Shown piece after piece: positions 7,623 through 17,100 of a stretch of DNA of 64,000 nucleotides; the first letter of the stretch is position 1; the number at the start of each line of letters is the position of its first letter. Source of the stretch: Limoniibacter endophyticus (lineage in GTDB: Bacteria; Pseudomonadota; Alphaproteobacteria; Rhizobiales; Rhizobiaceae); contig NZ_BMZO01000003.1 in assembly GCF_014652835.1 (NCBI RefSeq), forward strand, positions 124,001-188,000, read 5' to 3'. The translations under genes and the position numbers were made by a program. The notes beneath the pieces were generated by a model that saw nothing but the letters and a program-made list of their open reading frames with translations, searched no databases and was not told the DNA's origin.

Positions 7623-8945
7623 TCAGGTGGGGGGCGTGCCGTTCAGTTCCAGTGCCTCGCCCACGAGATAAAGCGATCCGCCGATGAGAATGCGAGGCGC
7701 GATCTCGTCCGGGTCCCAATTCTCCTTCAGAAGCTGCAAGGCATGTTCGATCGAGCTGATCGGTTCGGCGTTAAGTCCCGCTTGCATCGCTCGAGCCGCT
7801 AGTTCACCGACCGGCGCACCTGCATTCGAGCTGGTGATCGGCACGGTATAGACGCGCCGGGCCATGCCTTCGAAGGCGCGGAAATAACCGGTCTGGTCCT
7901 TCGTGTTCAGCATGCCGGAGATGAGGAAGAGCGGGCGCGGAAAACGTTCTTCCTGCTCCGCCAGAGCTTCGGCGACGACAATGCCCGCCCCGGGATTATG
8001 ACCGCCGTCGAGCCAGATTTCCGCGCCGCTTGGCGCTAGCCTGGTGAGCTTGCCGCCCTCGATCTTCTGCATCCGACCTGGCCAGCGCACATTGAGCATT
8101 GCCTCTTCCGCCATGCGCGCCGAAACCGGGAAACCGGCTGCCTTGCACGCCGCGATTGCCGCCGCCGCGTTGGCAAGTTGATGACGACCGGGCAGCACGG
8201 GCAGGCTGATATCGAACAGGCCATGCTCGTCCTGATAGACCATGCGACCATTTTCTTCGAGCGCCACGAAATCCTGACCATAGACAGTGAGCGGGCATTG
8301 CAGGCGCAGCGCCGTATCACTGAGCACTTCCAGAGCTGTGTCGGACTCCTGTGCGCCGATCACGACGGGAAAGCCTCGCTTGATGATGCCGGCCTTTTCG
8401 GCGGCAATCAGCTCGACGCGGTCACCGAGATAAGTCTCATGGTCGAGCGAGATCGGCATGATCAGCGCGCAGGCAGGCTTCTCGATCAGATTCGTGGAAT
8501 CATAGCGACCACCAAGGCCCACTTCGACGATGGCAACATCCGCCGGATGTTCTGAAAAAAGCACGAACATTACGGCCGTGAGAATTTCAAAGACCGTTAT
8601 GGCTTCGCCATTATTGGCTTTCGCGACACGGGCTATGGTTTCAGCAAGAAGATCGTCATCAACAAGTTTCCCAGCGAGGCGATAGCGCTCGTGCCAGTTC
8701 ACGAGATGCGGCGACGTGTGCACATGCACAGTAAGCCCCCGCGCTTCCAGAAGCGCACGACAGAAGGCGGTTGCGGAGCCTTTGCCATTCGTGCCGGCAA
8801 TGTGAATGACGGGCGGAAGACGGCGATGTGGATTGCCGAGGCGTTCCATCAGGCGGCGAATGCGATCCAGAGAAAGATCGAAGCCCTTCGGGTGCAGGCT
8901 CTCCAACCGCTCAATTTCCAATGCCGCCGCGCTTTTCAGGTTCAT
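7623..8945 (-). CDS. folC: Folylpolyglutamate synthase / dihydrofolate synthase
   Basis: 440-residue Mur-ligase-family enzyme that adds glutamate to dihydropteroate and folates. The ATP loop GTNGKGS is at residues 51-57; the Mur-ligase middle domain and the C-terminal motif WLDGGHNPGAG are present. The ATG at 8945 was chosen because GGAGAAG lies a few bases upstream and the protein then begins MNLKSAAALEIERLESLHP, matching the family; a longer in-frame form starting at 9005 has no site. It follows accD on the same strand with a gap of about 120 bases. Confidence 0.95.
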   Translation of the reverse strand: MNLKSAAALEIERLESLHPKGFDLSLDRIRRLMERLGNPHRRLPPVIHIAGTNGKGSATAFCRALLEARGLTVHVHTSPHLVNWHERYRLAGKLVDDDLLAETIARVAKANNGEAITVFEILTAVMFVLFSEHPADVAIVEVGLGGRYDSTNLIEKPACALIMPISLDHETYLGDRVELIAAEKAGIIKRGFPVVIGAQESDTALEVLSDTALRLQCPLTVYGQDFVALEENGRMVYQDEHGLFDISLPVLPGRHQLANAAAAIAACKAAGFPVSARMAEEAMLNVRWPGRMQKIEGGKLTRLAPSGAEIWLDGGHNPGAGIVVAEALAEQEERFPRPLFLISGMLNTKDQTGYFRAFEGMARRVYTVPITSSNAGAPVGELAARAMQAGLNAEPISSIEHALQLLKENWDPDEIAPRILIGGSLYLVGEALELNGTPPT

Positions 8946-9067
8946 TTCACTTCTCCGTGCATGACGCACTGCCACAAGCCATGAATCATAGAACCCCTTT
9001 TTCAAACCGGCAAAAGGAAAGGGATACGCAGCGTTGCGTATCCCTTCGCTATCAACCGAATAGTCGA

Positions 9068-9991
9068 TCAGGCGTGCTTGTCGGTTTCCGCCGGGGCTGG
9101 CGGCGGCAGGATTTCCTGCTTGGCTGGCGCGATTTCCGTTGCCGGCACCTTCATCAGCAGCTTCACAAGCCGCGCCACGGTGCTGCGCATTTCAAGGCGC
9201 GACACGACCATGTCCACCATGCCATGCTCCATCAGATATTCGGCACGCTGGAAGCCTTCGGGCAGCTTTTCGCGAATGGTCTGCTCGATGACGCGTGGTC
9301 CGGCAAAGCCGATCAACGCACCCGGTTCGGCAATATGGACATCGCCCAGCATTGCGTAGGACGCGGTGACGCCGCCGGTGGTCGGATTGGTCAGGACAAC
9401 GATGTAGGGCAGCCCCGACTCCTTGAGACGATCGACTGCAACGGTAGTGCGGGCGAGCTGCATCAGCGAAAGTATGCCCTCCTGCATGCGAGCACCGCCC
9501 GAGGCGGCGAAGAGAACGAGCGGCGCGCGCTCGGCCACGGCCTTTTCGAAGGCAGTGATGATCGCATCGCCTGCCGCCATGCCGAGCGAACCGCCCATGA
9601 AGCGGAAGTCCTGCACCGTCGCGACGACCTTGACACCTTCGAGCAGGCCGACGCCGTTGACTATGGCATCATCCATGCCGGTCTTGGCGCGTGCGTCCTT
9701 GATGCGGTCCGTGTAGCGCTTCTCATCACGGAATTTCAGCGGATCGGCTGCAACCTTCGGATTGGGCAGTGTATCGTAGCGTCCATCATCGAAGAAGTGC
9801 TTCAGGCGATCCTGCGCGCTGATCTTCATGTGATAGCCGGAAGAAGGGATGACGAACTGGTTTTCTTCCAGATCCTTGTGAAACACCATTTCACCGCTCT
9901 CGGGATCCTTGATCCAGAGGTTTTCCGGCACTTCGCGGCGTCCGAGCATCGAATTGATCTTCGGCCTGACGTAATTGGTGATCCAGTTCAT
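9068..9991 (-). CDS. accD: Acetyl-CoA carboxylase carboxyltransferase subunit beta
   Basis: 307-residue beta subunit of the carboxyltransferase that transfers CO2 from biotin to acetyl-CoA in fatty acid synthesis. The crotonase-like core is normal ([40 protein letters not shown]). The N-terminal zinc ribbon, four cysteines in E. coli AccD, is unrecognisable: the matching stretch [20 protein letters not shown] has none, and the whole protein contains no cysteine. The start has an AGGAAG site four to five bases upstream. It lies downstream of trpA in the rhizobial trpFBA-accD-folC order. Confidence 0.95.
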   Translation of the reverse strand: MNWITNYVRPKINSMLGRREVPENLWIKDPESGEMVFHKDLEENQFVIPSSGYHMKISAQDRLKHFFDDGRYDTLPNPKVAADPLKFRDEKRYTDRIKDARAKTGMDDAIVNGVGLLEGVKVVATVQDFRFMGGSLGMAAGDAIITAFEKAVAERAPLVLFAASGGARMQEGILSLMQLARTTVAVDRLKESGLPYIVVLTNPTTGGVTASYAMLGDVHIAEPGALIGFAGPRVIEQTIREKLPEGFQRAEYLMEHGMVDMVVSRLEMRSTVARLVKLLMKVPATEIAPAKQEILPPPAPAETDKHA

Positions 9992-10157
9992 CTTGTCTTC
10001 CTAAGCAGCAGTGGCGGCTCTTATCGGGTAAGCGCGCTTGCTTGTCCAGTGTTGGCGCGTCAGGGCAGGCATGCTCGCCTTGCACATAATGCTTTTTCCA
10101 CTACGCACCGTGCGCTACGGACACACGAAAGAGCGCTGTCTTCTCAGCTAGTATGTG

Positions 10158-11003
10158 TCAGCCCTGTGTGGCGGATGCAAGGCGCGCCTGGCGCACGCCA
10201 CCCGACAGGCCGCTCACCAGCGTTGCCACGGCCTCTGCCGGGTCAGCGGTCATCTTGCCATTCTTGTCGAGCACATTGGCGACTGCGTTGACAATCGCCG
10301 TGCCGACCACGACGCCATCGGCAGATGCGCCGATCACGCGGGCCTGCTCCGCCGTTTTGACGCCGAAACCGACGCAAACAGGGAGATCCGTATGGCTCTT
10401 GATACGCGCAACCGCTGCGCCAATCCTCGACGTGTCAGGCAGGGCAGAGCCGGTAATGCCCGTCATCGACACGTAATAGACGAAGCCGGACGTGTTCTGC
10501 AGAACCTTGGGCATGCGCTTATCATCGGTCGTGGGCGTCGCGAGACGAATGAAATTCATGCCTGCGTTCATCGCAGGAATACACAGTTCCTTGTCCATCT
10601 CGGAAGGCAGGTCGACGACGATCAGTCCGTCGATGCCTGCTTTTATCGCGTCCTCGAGGAAGCGCTCGACACCATAGACGAAGATCGGATTGTAATAGCC
10701 CATCAGGATGATCGGGGTTTCGTCATCCTGCTTGCGGAAATCAGAAGCCATTTGCATGGTTCTGGCCAGCGTCTGACCGCCTTTCAGAGCGCGCAGGCCG
10801 GCAGCCTGGATTGCCGGGCCGTCGGCCATGGGATCAGAAAAAGGCATTCCAAGCTCGATCACATCGCTGCCTGCCTTCGGCAATGCCTTCATGATCCTCA
10901 GCGAGGTCTCATAATCAGGGTCACCGCCCATGAAATAAGTGACGAGTGCCGGACGGCCTTCTTCTTTTAGCTTCGCCATGCGGCGGTCGATACGCGTGGT
11001 CAT
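10158..11003 (-). CDS. trpA: Tryptophan synthase alpha chain
   Basis: 281-residue TIM-barrel subunit that cleaves indole-3-glycerol phosphate to indole. The catalytic glutamate ([16 protein letters not shown]) and aspartate ([10 protein letters not shown]) and the phosphate loops (GFGVKTAEQ) are visible. The ATG overlaps the stop of the upstream CutA fusion gene by four bases (ATGA), with a GAGGGAA ribosome site inside that gene. It works with TrpB, encoded two genes upstream. Confidence 0.96.
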   Translation of the reverse strand: MTTRIDRRMAKLKEEGRPALVTYFMGGDPDYETSLRIMKALPKAGSDVIELGMPFSDPMADGPAIQAAGLRALKGGQTLARTMQMASDFRKQDDETPIILMGYYNPIFVYGVERFLEDAIKAGIDGLIVVDLPSEMDKELCIPAMNAGMNFIRLATPTTDDKRMPKVLQNTSGFVYYVSMTGITGSALPDTSRIGAAVARIKSHTDLPVCVGFGVKTAEQARVIGASADGVVVGTAIVNAVANVLDKNGKMTADPAEAVATLVSGLSGGVRQARLASATQG

Positions 11004-11767
11004 GCAGTTCCCTCGGGAAATTTATCGTCCAGATAGACCGATACAGGTCTACCTGCCATTGCGGTGCGCATCCAGGCGCGGCGTTCAAAATCGATCACAG
11101 ACAACTCCCAGACACAAGCCATGAGGAGCGGGTCGGCAGGCGCAAAGGCACCACCTGACGCAAGGTCGGCGCGCCAGAGCTTCTGCGTCGCGATACCTCC
11201 TTCCAGCCACCAGTGCAACAGCAGCCACCAAGCTTCCTCACCATGATGCAGAACAGCAAAGCCGGCGTTCCGATGGTCGGTAGCGGCAATCATAGCGCCT
11301 TGGAGCCCGAGGAACGCCGCCGCAATGTTGACGGCATCCTCATCCACATGTGCATCCGACACGCTGATCGTCGAAAGTTTGATCGTCGCGGGGCCAGCCT
11401 GAACAAGGCGGGCAAAACGCGCCCGACGCGGACGATACTCGTCTTGTGGCGCGACCGTCTCTGCTTCGATCCATGCCCCATAGGCCGGGTCGATATGGCT
11501 TACTGGAAGCGCAAAGATCGCGGGTGTCTCGTAAGGATGCAACCCCCGCACGAGAGCTGCGACCTTCTCGAACAGGTTCGCCCGCGTCTTGAGCATCAAT
11601 CTGATTTCAGCGTCACGTTCGATGGCCCCGTTCCAGCGATAGAGGCTTTTCATCTGTGCGCCAATATTGGCGCAGGCGACCAACTGCTGTGAAACGCAGG
11701 CCTCGGCGATCGCGATTGCCGTCGCCTCGTCGGGGCAAGTGACCTGGATGTCGACAAAATTACTCAC
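11000..11767 (-). CDS. CutA domain fused to an uncharacterised C-terminal domain
   Basis: 255-residue protein lying between trpB and trpA. Residues 1 to about 108 are a CutA1 (divalent-ion tolerance) domain: the start [34 protein letters not shown] and the hallmark [14 protein letters not shown]. CutA alone is about 105-115 residues. The remaining 145 residues, from roughly RRARFARL onward, form a second domain rich in Trp and Ala ([15 protein letters not shown]) that I do not recognise. The start is GTG at 11767, eight bases after the trpB stop, with only a weak site. The end overlaps trpA, so it is part of the trp transcription unit. Function unknown. Confidence 0.8.
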   Translation of the reverse strand: MSNFVDIQVTCPDEATAIAIAEACVSQQLVACANIGAQMKSLYRWNGAIERDAEIRLMLKTRANLFEKVAALVRGLHPYETPAIFALPVSHIDPAYGAWIEAETVAPQDEYRPRRARFARLVQAGPATIKLSTISVSDAHVDEDAVNIAAAFLGLQGAMIAATDHRNAGFAVLHHGEEAWWLLLHWWLEGGIATQKLWRADLASGGAFAPADPLLMACVWELSVIDFERRAWMRTAMAGRPVSVYLDDKFPEGTA

Positions 11768-11774
11768 CGAGACT

Positions 11775-13010
11775 TCATATCTCCATGTCCATCATCTGCG
11801 CGACGGTATGTACGTCCTTGTCGCCACGGCCTGACAGGTTGACGATGATCGTTTGTTCCTTGCCCATGGTTGGAGCGAGCTTGGCGGCATAGGCAATTGC
11901 ATGCGCCGATTCCAGTGCCGGAATAATGCCCTCGGTTCGGGTGCAGAGCTGGAAGGCATCCAGCGCCTCGTCGTCAAGGATTGGCACGTAGGCCACGCGG
12001 CCCGTATCCCGCAGCCAGGAATGCTCAGGACCGACGCCCGGGTAATCGAGACCGGCCGAAATCGAGTGACCCTCGAGTATCTGGCCATCCTGATCCTGAA
12101 GGAGGTAGGTACGGTTACCGTGCAGAACCCCTGGTCTGCCAGCATTCATCGAGGCGCAGTGCTCGACGCCTTCGAGGCCGCGCCCGCCGGCTTCCACACC
12201 GTAAATCTTGACGCTGGAATCATCGAGGAAGGGATGGAACATGCCGATCGCGTTGGAGCCGCCGCCAACAGCAGCGATGATTGCATCCGGCAGCCGGCCC
12301 TCCCGCTCGATCATCTGTTCGCGGGCTTCCTTGCCGATCACCGATTGCAGATTGCGCACCAGTTCAGGATAGGGATGCGGGCCTGCTGCGGTTCCGATCA
12401 AGTAATAGGTGTCATCGACATTGGTAACCCAATCGCGCAGAGCCTCGTTCATGGCATCTTTCAGCGTGCCATTGCCGGATTTGACGGCGATGACCTCTGC
12501 ACCGAGAAGCTTCATGCGAAAGACATTCGGCTTCTGCCGTTCGACGTCCGTCGCACCCATGTAGACCACGCAGGGCAGGCCGAAGCGGGCTGCAACGGTT
12601 GCAGTCGCCACGCCGTGCTGGCCGGCACCGGTTTCGGCAATGATGCGCGTCTTGCCCATTTTTCGAGCAAGAAGGATCTGACCAATGCAGTTGTTGATCT
12701 TGTGCGAACCTGTATGGTTCAGGTCCTCACGCTTAAAATAGATCTTTGCGCCGCCAAGATGTCTTGTTAGGCCTTCGGCAAAGTAGAGCTTGGAGGGCCG
12801 TCCGACATAGTGGGTGGAGAGGGATGAAAGCTCGGCCTGAAACTCTGGATCGGTCTTTGAAGCTTCATAGGCCGCCTGCAGCTCCAGGATCAGCGGCATC
12901 AGCGTCTCGGCAACGAAGCGACCGCCGAAATTTCCGAACATGCCATCTTCGTCAGGTCCGGTCCGGAGCGAATTGGGAAGCGTTGCCGTCGTCATTGTCA
13001 TCTCACCCAT
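11775..13010 (-). CDS. trpB: Tryptophan synthase beta chain
   Basis: 411-residue PLP enzyme that condenses indole with serine. The PLP lysine lies in [11 protein letters not shown], the phosphate-binding loop is [11 protein letters not shown], and the C-terminal NLSGRGDKD is intact. Several in-frame ATGs occur at 13010, 13001 and 12995; GGTGAG sits best before the last, so the true protein may be 406 residues. trpF lies 32 bases upstream on the same strand. Confidence 0.96.
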   Translation of the reverse strand: MGEMTMTTATLPNSLRTGPDEDGMFGNFGGRFVAETLMPLILELQAAYEASKTDPEFQAELSSLSTHYVGRPSKLYFAEGLTRHLGGAKIYFKREDLNHTGSHKINNCIGQILLARKMGKTRIIAETGAGQHGVATATVAARFGLPCVVYMGATDVERQKPNVFRMKLLGAEVIAVKSGNGTLKDAMNEALRDWVTNVDDTYYLIGTAAGPHPYPELVRNLQSVIGKEAREQMIEREGRLPDAIIAAVGGGSNAIGMFHPFLDDSSVKIYGVEAGGRGLEGVEHCASMNAGRPGVLHGNRTYLLQDQDGQILEGHSISAGLDYPGVGPEHSWLRDTGRVAYVPILDDEALDAFQLCTRTEGIIPALESAHAIAYAAKLAPTMGKEQTIIVNLSGRGDKDVHTVAQMMDMEI

Positions 13011-13042
13011 TGTCGAGATGACAGGTCAGCCATCTCATATCC

Positions 13043-13684
13043 CTATATGCGGGCCTTACGCACCGCTTCAAAAAACGCCGCAATGCGGGTCTCGTCCTTC
13101 ACGCCGGGCGCGCTTTCCACGCCCGATGAAACGTCTAGACCGGCAGGCGCGGTCTGAGCCAGCGCCGCTGCGACATTCTCCGCATTCAACCCACCGGAAA
13201 GCATGTAATCTATGCTCCCGTCAAGGCGCGCCAGCAATGTCCAGTCGAAGCTTACGCCATTGCCGCCGGGAAGTTCCGAACCTTTCGGCGCCCTGGCGTC
13301 AAAGAGGAGACGGTCGGCCACGCCGACATAAGCTAAGGCGGCATCCAGATCGGCAGCTTCGCGCACTGAGAAAGCCTTTATTACCGGCACGCCATAACGC
13401 TCTTTCACCGTCTGTACGCGCGCGACGCTTTCATGGCCGTGCAATTGCAGAATATCCGGCTTCAGCGTTGATACGATATCCTCCAGGAGGGCGTCGTCTG
13501 CATCGACGGTCACTGCAACGATCTTTGCCTTGCCGCGCGCTGCCTGGGCCAGCGTGGCAGCAACCTCGGGCTGCACATGGCGGGGGCTTTTGGGAAAAAA
13601 GATAAAACCAATGTGGCTTGCACCCTGATTGATCACGGCCGCTACGATCTCGGGCGTTTTCAGGCCGCAAATTTTGATATCCAT
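13043..13684 (-). CDS. trpF: Phosphoribosylanthranilate isomerase
   Basis: 213-residue TIM-barrel enzyme of tryptophan synthesis. The N-terminal motif KICGLKTPE carries the catalytic cysteine; the catalytic aspartate lies near VAVTVDADD, and the phosphate-binding end is LSGGLNAENV and LDVSSGVES. First gene of the trpF-trpB-(cutA fusion)-trpA unit. The ATG has AGGAC nearby. An upstream promoter should lie in the 69 bases before it, but I see no clear one. Confidence 0.96.
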   Translation of the reverse strand: MDIKICGLKTPEIVAAVINQGASHIGFIFFPKSPRHVQPEVAATLAQAARGKAKIVAVTVDADDALLEDIVSTLKPDILQLHGHESVARVQTVKERYGVPVIKAFSVREAADLDAALAYVGVADRLLFDARAPKGSELPGGNGVSFDWTLLARLDGSIDYMLSGGLNAENVAAALAQTAPAGLDVSSGVESAPGVKDETRIAAFFEAVRKARI

Positions 13685-13753
13685 GGGATTTGTCCTGATT
13701 TTGGCTTCATCTGCTATGAACGCGTTGCGGTGTCGAGTACCTAAATCGCTTAG

Positions 13754-14503
13754 TTAGTTGAAGCGAATGGCGTGCAGCGCGGTGCCGTTACGTTTGAGCC
13801 AATCCTTGCAGCGTCTGGTTTCGGGGCAGAGCTTTTCGCATAACGTCCAGAAATTCGGGCCGTGGTTCATCTCTATCAGATGCGCGACCTCATGCGCCAC
13901 AAGATAGTCGATCACCGGTGCTGGTGCCATCATGATGCGCCAGGAAAAGGAGAGCGTACCGTCGGAGGTGCAGGAACCCCATCGGCTAGTCGTGTCCTTG
14001 AAGCGGATGGCCTTCGGCTTGCGCCCAACTGTCGCGGCATGTTTAGCCACCAGGCGCCCTATATCCTCACGGGCCTGCTTTTTGAGAAAGTCCGCGATCC
14101 TCCTCGGAAGATGTTCGGCTGCACCATAGACGAGGAGTAGTGGTCCGCGCTCATCTTCGCTGAGGCTTGCCGTTCCGCGCGTTCCCGGTACGTGCACGAT
14201 GAGATGTGACTTGCCGCGCACGGGAATACGGATGCCATGCCGCACAACGGGGTTCTCGGGCAGGGCGGAAAGCTTGGTGACGATCCAGTTTTCGTGCCGA
14301 TCGAGGAAGCCTTCAATGTCGGTATTGCGCAACCCTTTGGGAATGGTCACGCGCAAGCCCTTGCCCCCGGTCTCGATGCGCAGAGTCAGCCGCTTTGCGC
14401 GTTCGTTTTCCACCACGCGCAGTGGTACGACCTTCCCCGCCACGACATGCGATGTGGCGCGGGTTTCAACCGTTCGTTTGCGTCGAAAAAGACCGAAGCC
14501 CAT
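13754..14503 (-). CDS. YgjP-type M48 metallopeptidase (DUF45/SprT-like)
   Basis: 249-residue protein of the YgjP family. The zinc-protease motif HEVAH is present in LVAHEVAHLIEMNHGPNFW, with the second-part histidine (NHGPNFW) used as third metal ligand. The upstream motif RFKDTTSRWGSCTSDGTLSFSW is also diagnostic. No signal peptide, so cytoplasmic. Its substrate is unknown in this group. It stands alone between trpF and a hydrolase gene on the same strand. Confidence 0.88.
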   Translation of the reverse strand: MGFGLFRRKRTVETRATSHVVAGKVVPLRVVENERAKRLTLRIETGGKGLRVTIPKGLRNTDIEGFLDRHENWIVTKLSALPENPVVRHGIRIPVRGKSHLIVHVPGTRGTASLSEDERGPLLLVYGAAEHLPRRIADFLKKQAREDIGRLVAKHAATVGRKPKAIRFKDTTSRWGSCTSDGTLSFSWRIMMAPAPVIDYLVAHEVAHLIEMNHGPNFWTLCEKLCPETRRCKDWLKRNGTALHAIRFN

Positions 14504-14570
14504 TACAGTCCAGAATCAGCTTTCATGATGATGCCAAAGATAGGCGTGGCGCAGGAGTTTGCAATGCTCG

Positions 14571-15344
14571 TCAAAGATCAGCGATCATGCCTTCGATAGT
14601 ACGAACCAGCAACGCCAGATCCTGCTCACGCGATAGCCGATGATCTCCGTCCTTCACAGTCGTCATTGTCACATCGTCGGAAGGCAGGCATTGCGCCAGC
14701 TTCAATGCATGAGCGTAAGGTACATCCTCGTCCTGCAATCCCTGCAGGATATGGACGTGGCAATGTGTATCGATCATCTTGCCGAGCGTGCGATTGTTGG
14801 GTCCATCCTCGATCAGGGCTTTCGTGTAGATGGCGCTCATGCCGGGATAGCGGGATGGCACTTCGAAGTAGCCCTGGATTTCCAGTGCCTCGCGATCTTC
14901 AGCGCGCATTTGTGGAACGACAAGCTCCATGACGAAATCGGGCGCAGGCGCAATCAGGGCTATGCCCGCAACGCGTTGCTTTTCTCCGCGCTTGTGCAAC
15001 TCCTCCAGCATACGCAGGGCAATCCAGGCTCCCATGGATGAGCCGATCAGGATTTGCGGCCCACTTGTTTTCTCGTCGAAGATGGCAAGGCTTTCCCTCA
15101 CCCAGGCGGAGACTGTTCCGTGCATAAAATCGCCGCCGGATTCCCCATGACCGGAATAGTCGTGACGCAGAAACGCGTGACCTCTTCGCTCGGCAAACGC
15201 ATCCAGAGCCTCCGCCTTCGTGCCCAACATGTCCGACCGATAACCGCCCAGCCAGACCAGTCCCGGCTGCGTCTTCCCCTCGCGAAAGCGATAGGCGATC
15301 TGCTTGCCATCCACGTCCAGCGTCTTGAGATGGGTTGTCGTCAT
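14571..15344 (-). CDS. Alpha/beta hydrolase (ABHD10-like)
   Basis: 257-residue serine hydrolase with the nucleophile elbow GSSMG, the oxyanion-side motif LVWLGGYRSDM near the N-terminus, a DEDVPY acid region and the catalytic histidine in KDGDHRLSRE. This arrangement resembles mitochondrial ABHD10 and its alphaproteobacterial relatives, which are thioesterases or carboxylesterases; the natural substrate is not known. The ATG at 15344 follows AAGGAAAG; upstream in-frame codons lack a site. It is divergent from infC. Confidence 0.85.
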   Translation of the reverse strand: MTTTHLKTLDVDGKQIAYRFREGKTQPGLVWLGGYRSDMLGTKAEALDAFAERRGHAFLRHDYSGHGESGGDFMHGTVSAWVRESLAIFDEKTSGPQILIGSSMGAWIALRMLEELHKRGEKQRVAGIALIAPAPDFVMELVVPQMRAEDREALEIQGYFEVPSRYPGMSAIYTKALIEDGPNNRTLGKMIDTHCHVHILQGLQDEDVPYAHALKLAQCLPSDDVTMTTVKDGDHRLSREQDLALLVRTIEGMIADL

Positions 15345-15535
15345 GTCTATCTTTCCTTCGAAACCACTGTTGCTTCTGTGTTGGATTAGCCGAAAAATCG
15401 CGCCTCTGTGCCGCAAAATTGGCAGCGGGGGCGTGATTTTCTCAAGCGTCCATGCTATTGAGCCTGCAAGACGTTGGGCCTATATGACCTTTAACGAGCA
15501 AACTGCTATCGTAAATTACTGAGGAGACTACGACC

Positions 15536-16072
15536 ATTCGCAGACCTTTTAAGGCGACTGCCCCTGTCAAGGAAGGGCCACGCATCAATCGCCAAATTCG
15601 CGTTCCCTCCGTTCAGCTCATCAATGCTGAAGGAATCAACCAGGGCGAAACGCCAATCGAAGAAGCCATGCGGCTTGCTGAGGAAGCGGGACTGGATCTC
15701 GTGGAGATCGTTCCGAACCCGAAACTTCCCGTCTGTAAGATTTTGGACTACGGCAAGCTGAAGTTCCAGAACCAGAAAAAGGCCGCCGAAGCCCGCAAGA
15801 AGCAGAAGACCGTCGAGATCAAAGAGATCAAGATGCGTCCGAACATCGACACCCACGACTACGAGGTGAAGATGAAGGCTGTGCGACGCTTCTTCGAGGA
15901 AGGCGATAAGGTCAAGGTCACGCTGCGTTTCCGTGGCCGCGAAATGGCGCACCAGGAACTTGGAATGAAGCTCCTGCTTCAGGTCAAGGAAGAAACCGCG
16001 CCAATCGCCAAGGTCGAGGCCGAGCCCAAGCTCGAAGGCCGTCAAATGATGATGGTGCTGGCTCCGAGATAA
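15536..16072 (+). CDS. infC: Translation initiation factor IF-3 (AUU start)
   Basis: 178-residue IF-3, which prevents premature subunit joining and proofreads start codons. The frame continues upstream of the first ATG (15668) to an ATT at 15536 giving (M)[22 protein letters not shown], the usual alphaproteobacterial N-terminus, preceded by GAGGAG at 15521. An AUU start is the known autoregulatory device of infC: IF-3 discriminates against it. Motifs [14 protein letters not shown] and [13 protein letters not shown] are present. Followed by a strong terminator, so rpmI-rplT has its own promoter or depends on read-through. Confidence 0.95.
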   Translation: MRRPFKATAPVKEGPRINRQIRVPSVQLINAEGINQGETPIEEAMRLAEEAGLDLVEIVPNPKLPVCKILDYGKLKFQNQKKAAEARKKQKTVEIKEIKMRPNIDTHDYEVKMKAVRRFFEEGDKVKVTLRFRGREMAHQELGMKLLLQVKEETAPIAKVEAEPKLEGRQMMMVLAPR

Positions 16073-16089
16073 TTCTCGGTCGATTCTCA

Positions 16090-16119
16090 AAAGCCGCCGC
16101 GAAATCGCGGCGGCTTTGT
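16090..16119 (+). terminator. Terminator after infC
   Basis: GC-rich stem AAAGCCGCCGCG with its complement ending in GCTTTGTC, 17 bases after the infC stop. The following 180 bases before rpmI show no gene and should hold the rpmI-rplT promoter and leader. Confidence 0.75.
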
Positions 16120-16302
16120 CATTACCCGGGATCGGCTAAAAATTGCGCAGGGATAGTTGAACTTTCCCGCATGCGCAGCTATAAGGCCGCGTTCGCAACC
16201 GTCCGGCAGGGCATGCCGTGGCGGTTTGCTATGCTTTTCAGGCCTTGGTCTGCCTGAATGCAAAAGACAAGCGCGCTGTTGCGCTAGAAGAAGGATAGCA
16301 AA

Positions 16303-16512
16303 ATGCCCAAGATGAAGACCAAGTCCGCTGCAAAGAAGCGGTTCAAGATCACCGGTTCCGGTAAGGTTCTGGCAGCAGCTGCTGGCAAGCGCCACGGCAT
16401 GATCAAGCGTACGAACAAGTTCATTCGCGACGCCCGCGGCACCATGGTTCTCGCAGAGCCTGATGCAAAGAAGGTCGTCAAGAACTACCTGCCGAATGGC
16501 GGCGGGCTCTGA
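16303..16512 (+). CDS. rpmI: 50S ribosomal protein L35
   Basis: 69-residue basic ribosomal protein with the family start [15 protein letters not shown] and the middle [12 protein letters not shown]. The ATG has AAGGATAG a few bases upstream. It is directly followed by rplT (29-base gap), the conserved infC-rpmI-rplT order. Confidence 0.97.
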   Translation: MPKMKTKSAAKKRFKITGSGKVLAAAAGKRHGMIKRTNKFIRDARGTMVLAEPDAKKVVKNYLPNGGGL

Positions 16513-16541
16513 GTTCGGAACTGTTTTAAGGAGATCATGAC

Positions 16542-16943
16542 ATGGCACGTGTAAAAAGAGGCGTTACCGCCCACGCCAAGCACAAGAAGGTTCTGAGCGC
16601 AGCCAAAGGCTTCTACGGCCGCCGCAAGAACACCATCCGCATTGCAAAGCAGGCTGTCGAAAAGTCGCTGCAGTACGCCTATCGCGACCGCAAGGTCCGC
16701 AAGCGTAATTTCCGTGCGCTCTGGATTCAGCGCATCAACGCTGCTGCCCGCGAACACGGCCTGACCTATGGCCGTCTGATCGACGGACTGAACAAGGCTG
16801 GCATTGAAATCGACCGTAAGGTCCTGTCCGACCTGGCCATTCACGAACCGGCTGCGTTCGCTGCCCTTGTTGCTTCGGCCAAGAAGGCTCTTGAGTATCT
16901 CAAGGATACCACGCCGAACGCTTTTGAAAGCGCTGTCGCTTAA
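16542..16943 (+). CDS. rplT: 50S ribosomal protein L20
   Basis: 133-residue L20, needed early in 50S assembly. Starts [36 protein letters not shown] and [15 protein letters not shown] are typical. The ribosome site is AAGGAG at 16528. Length includes the C-terminal extension common in alphaproteobacteria. A strong terminator follows before pheS. Confidence 0.97.
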   Translation: MARVKRGVTAHAKHKKVLSAAKGFYGRRKNTIRIAKQAVEKSLQYAYRDRKVRKRNFRALWIQRINAAAREHGLTYGRLIDGLNKAGIEIDRKVLSDLAIHEPAAFAALVASAKKALEYLKDTTPNAFESAVA

Positions 16944-16979
16944 TCGCCAGCGTCTTTCCTGAGCTTCACCGAAATTAGG

Positions 16980-17020
16980 AAACCCGCGCTGGGCGATAAG
17001 CCTTGCGCGGGTTTTCTTTT
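16980..17020 (+). terminator. Terminator after rplT
   Basis: Ten-base-pair stem (AAACCCGCGC, arms 16980-16989 and 17005-17014) followed by TTCTTTT. Confidence 0.8.
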
Positions 17021-17100
17021 GGCCACGAAGGAAGTAAGTGCTTACTACCTTCTTGCTGTGACGCAGTATCAGACCCAATTTCAGACAAAACGGTGCCGAC

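Noticed and set aside
8828-10291. Plus-strand open frame of 487 codons opposite folC and accD
   Set aside because: Antisense to two well-conserved genes, no family features, composition of a shadow frame.
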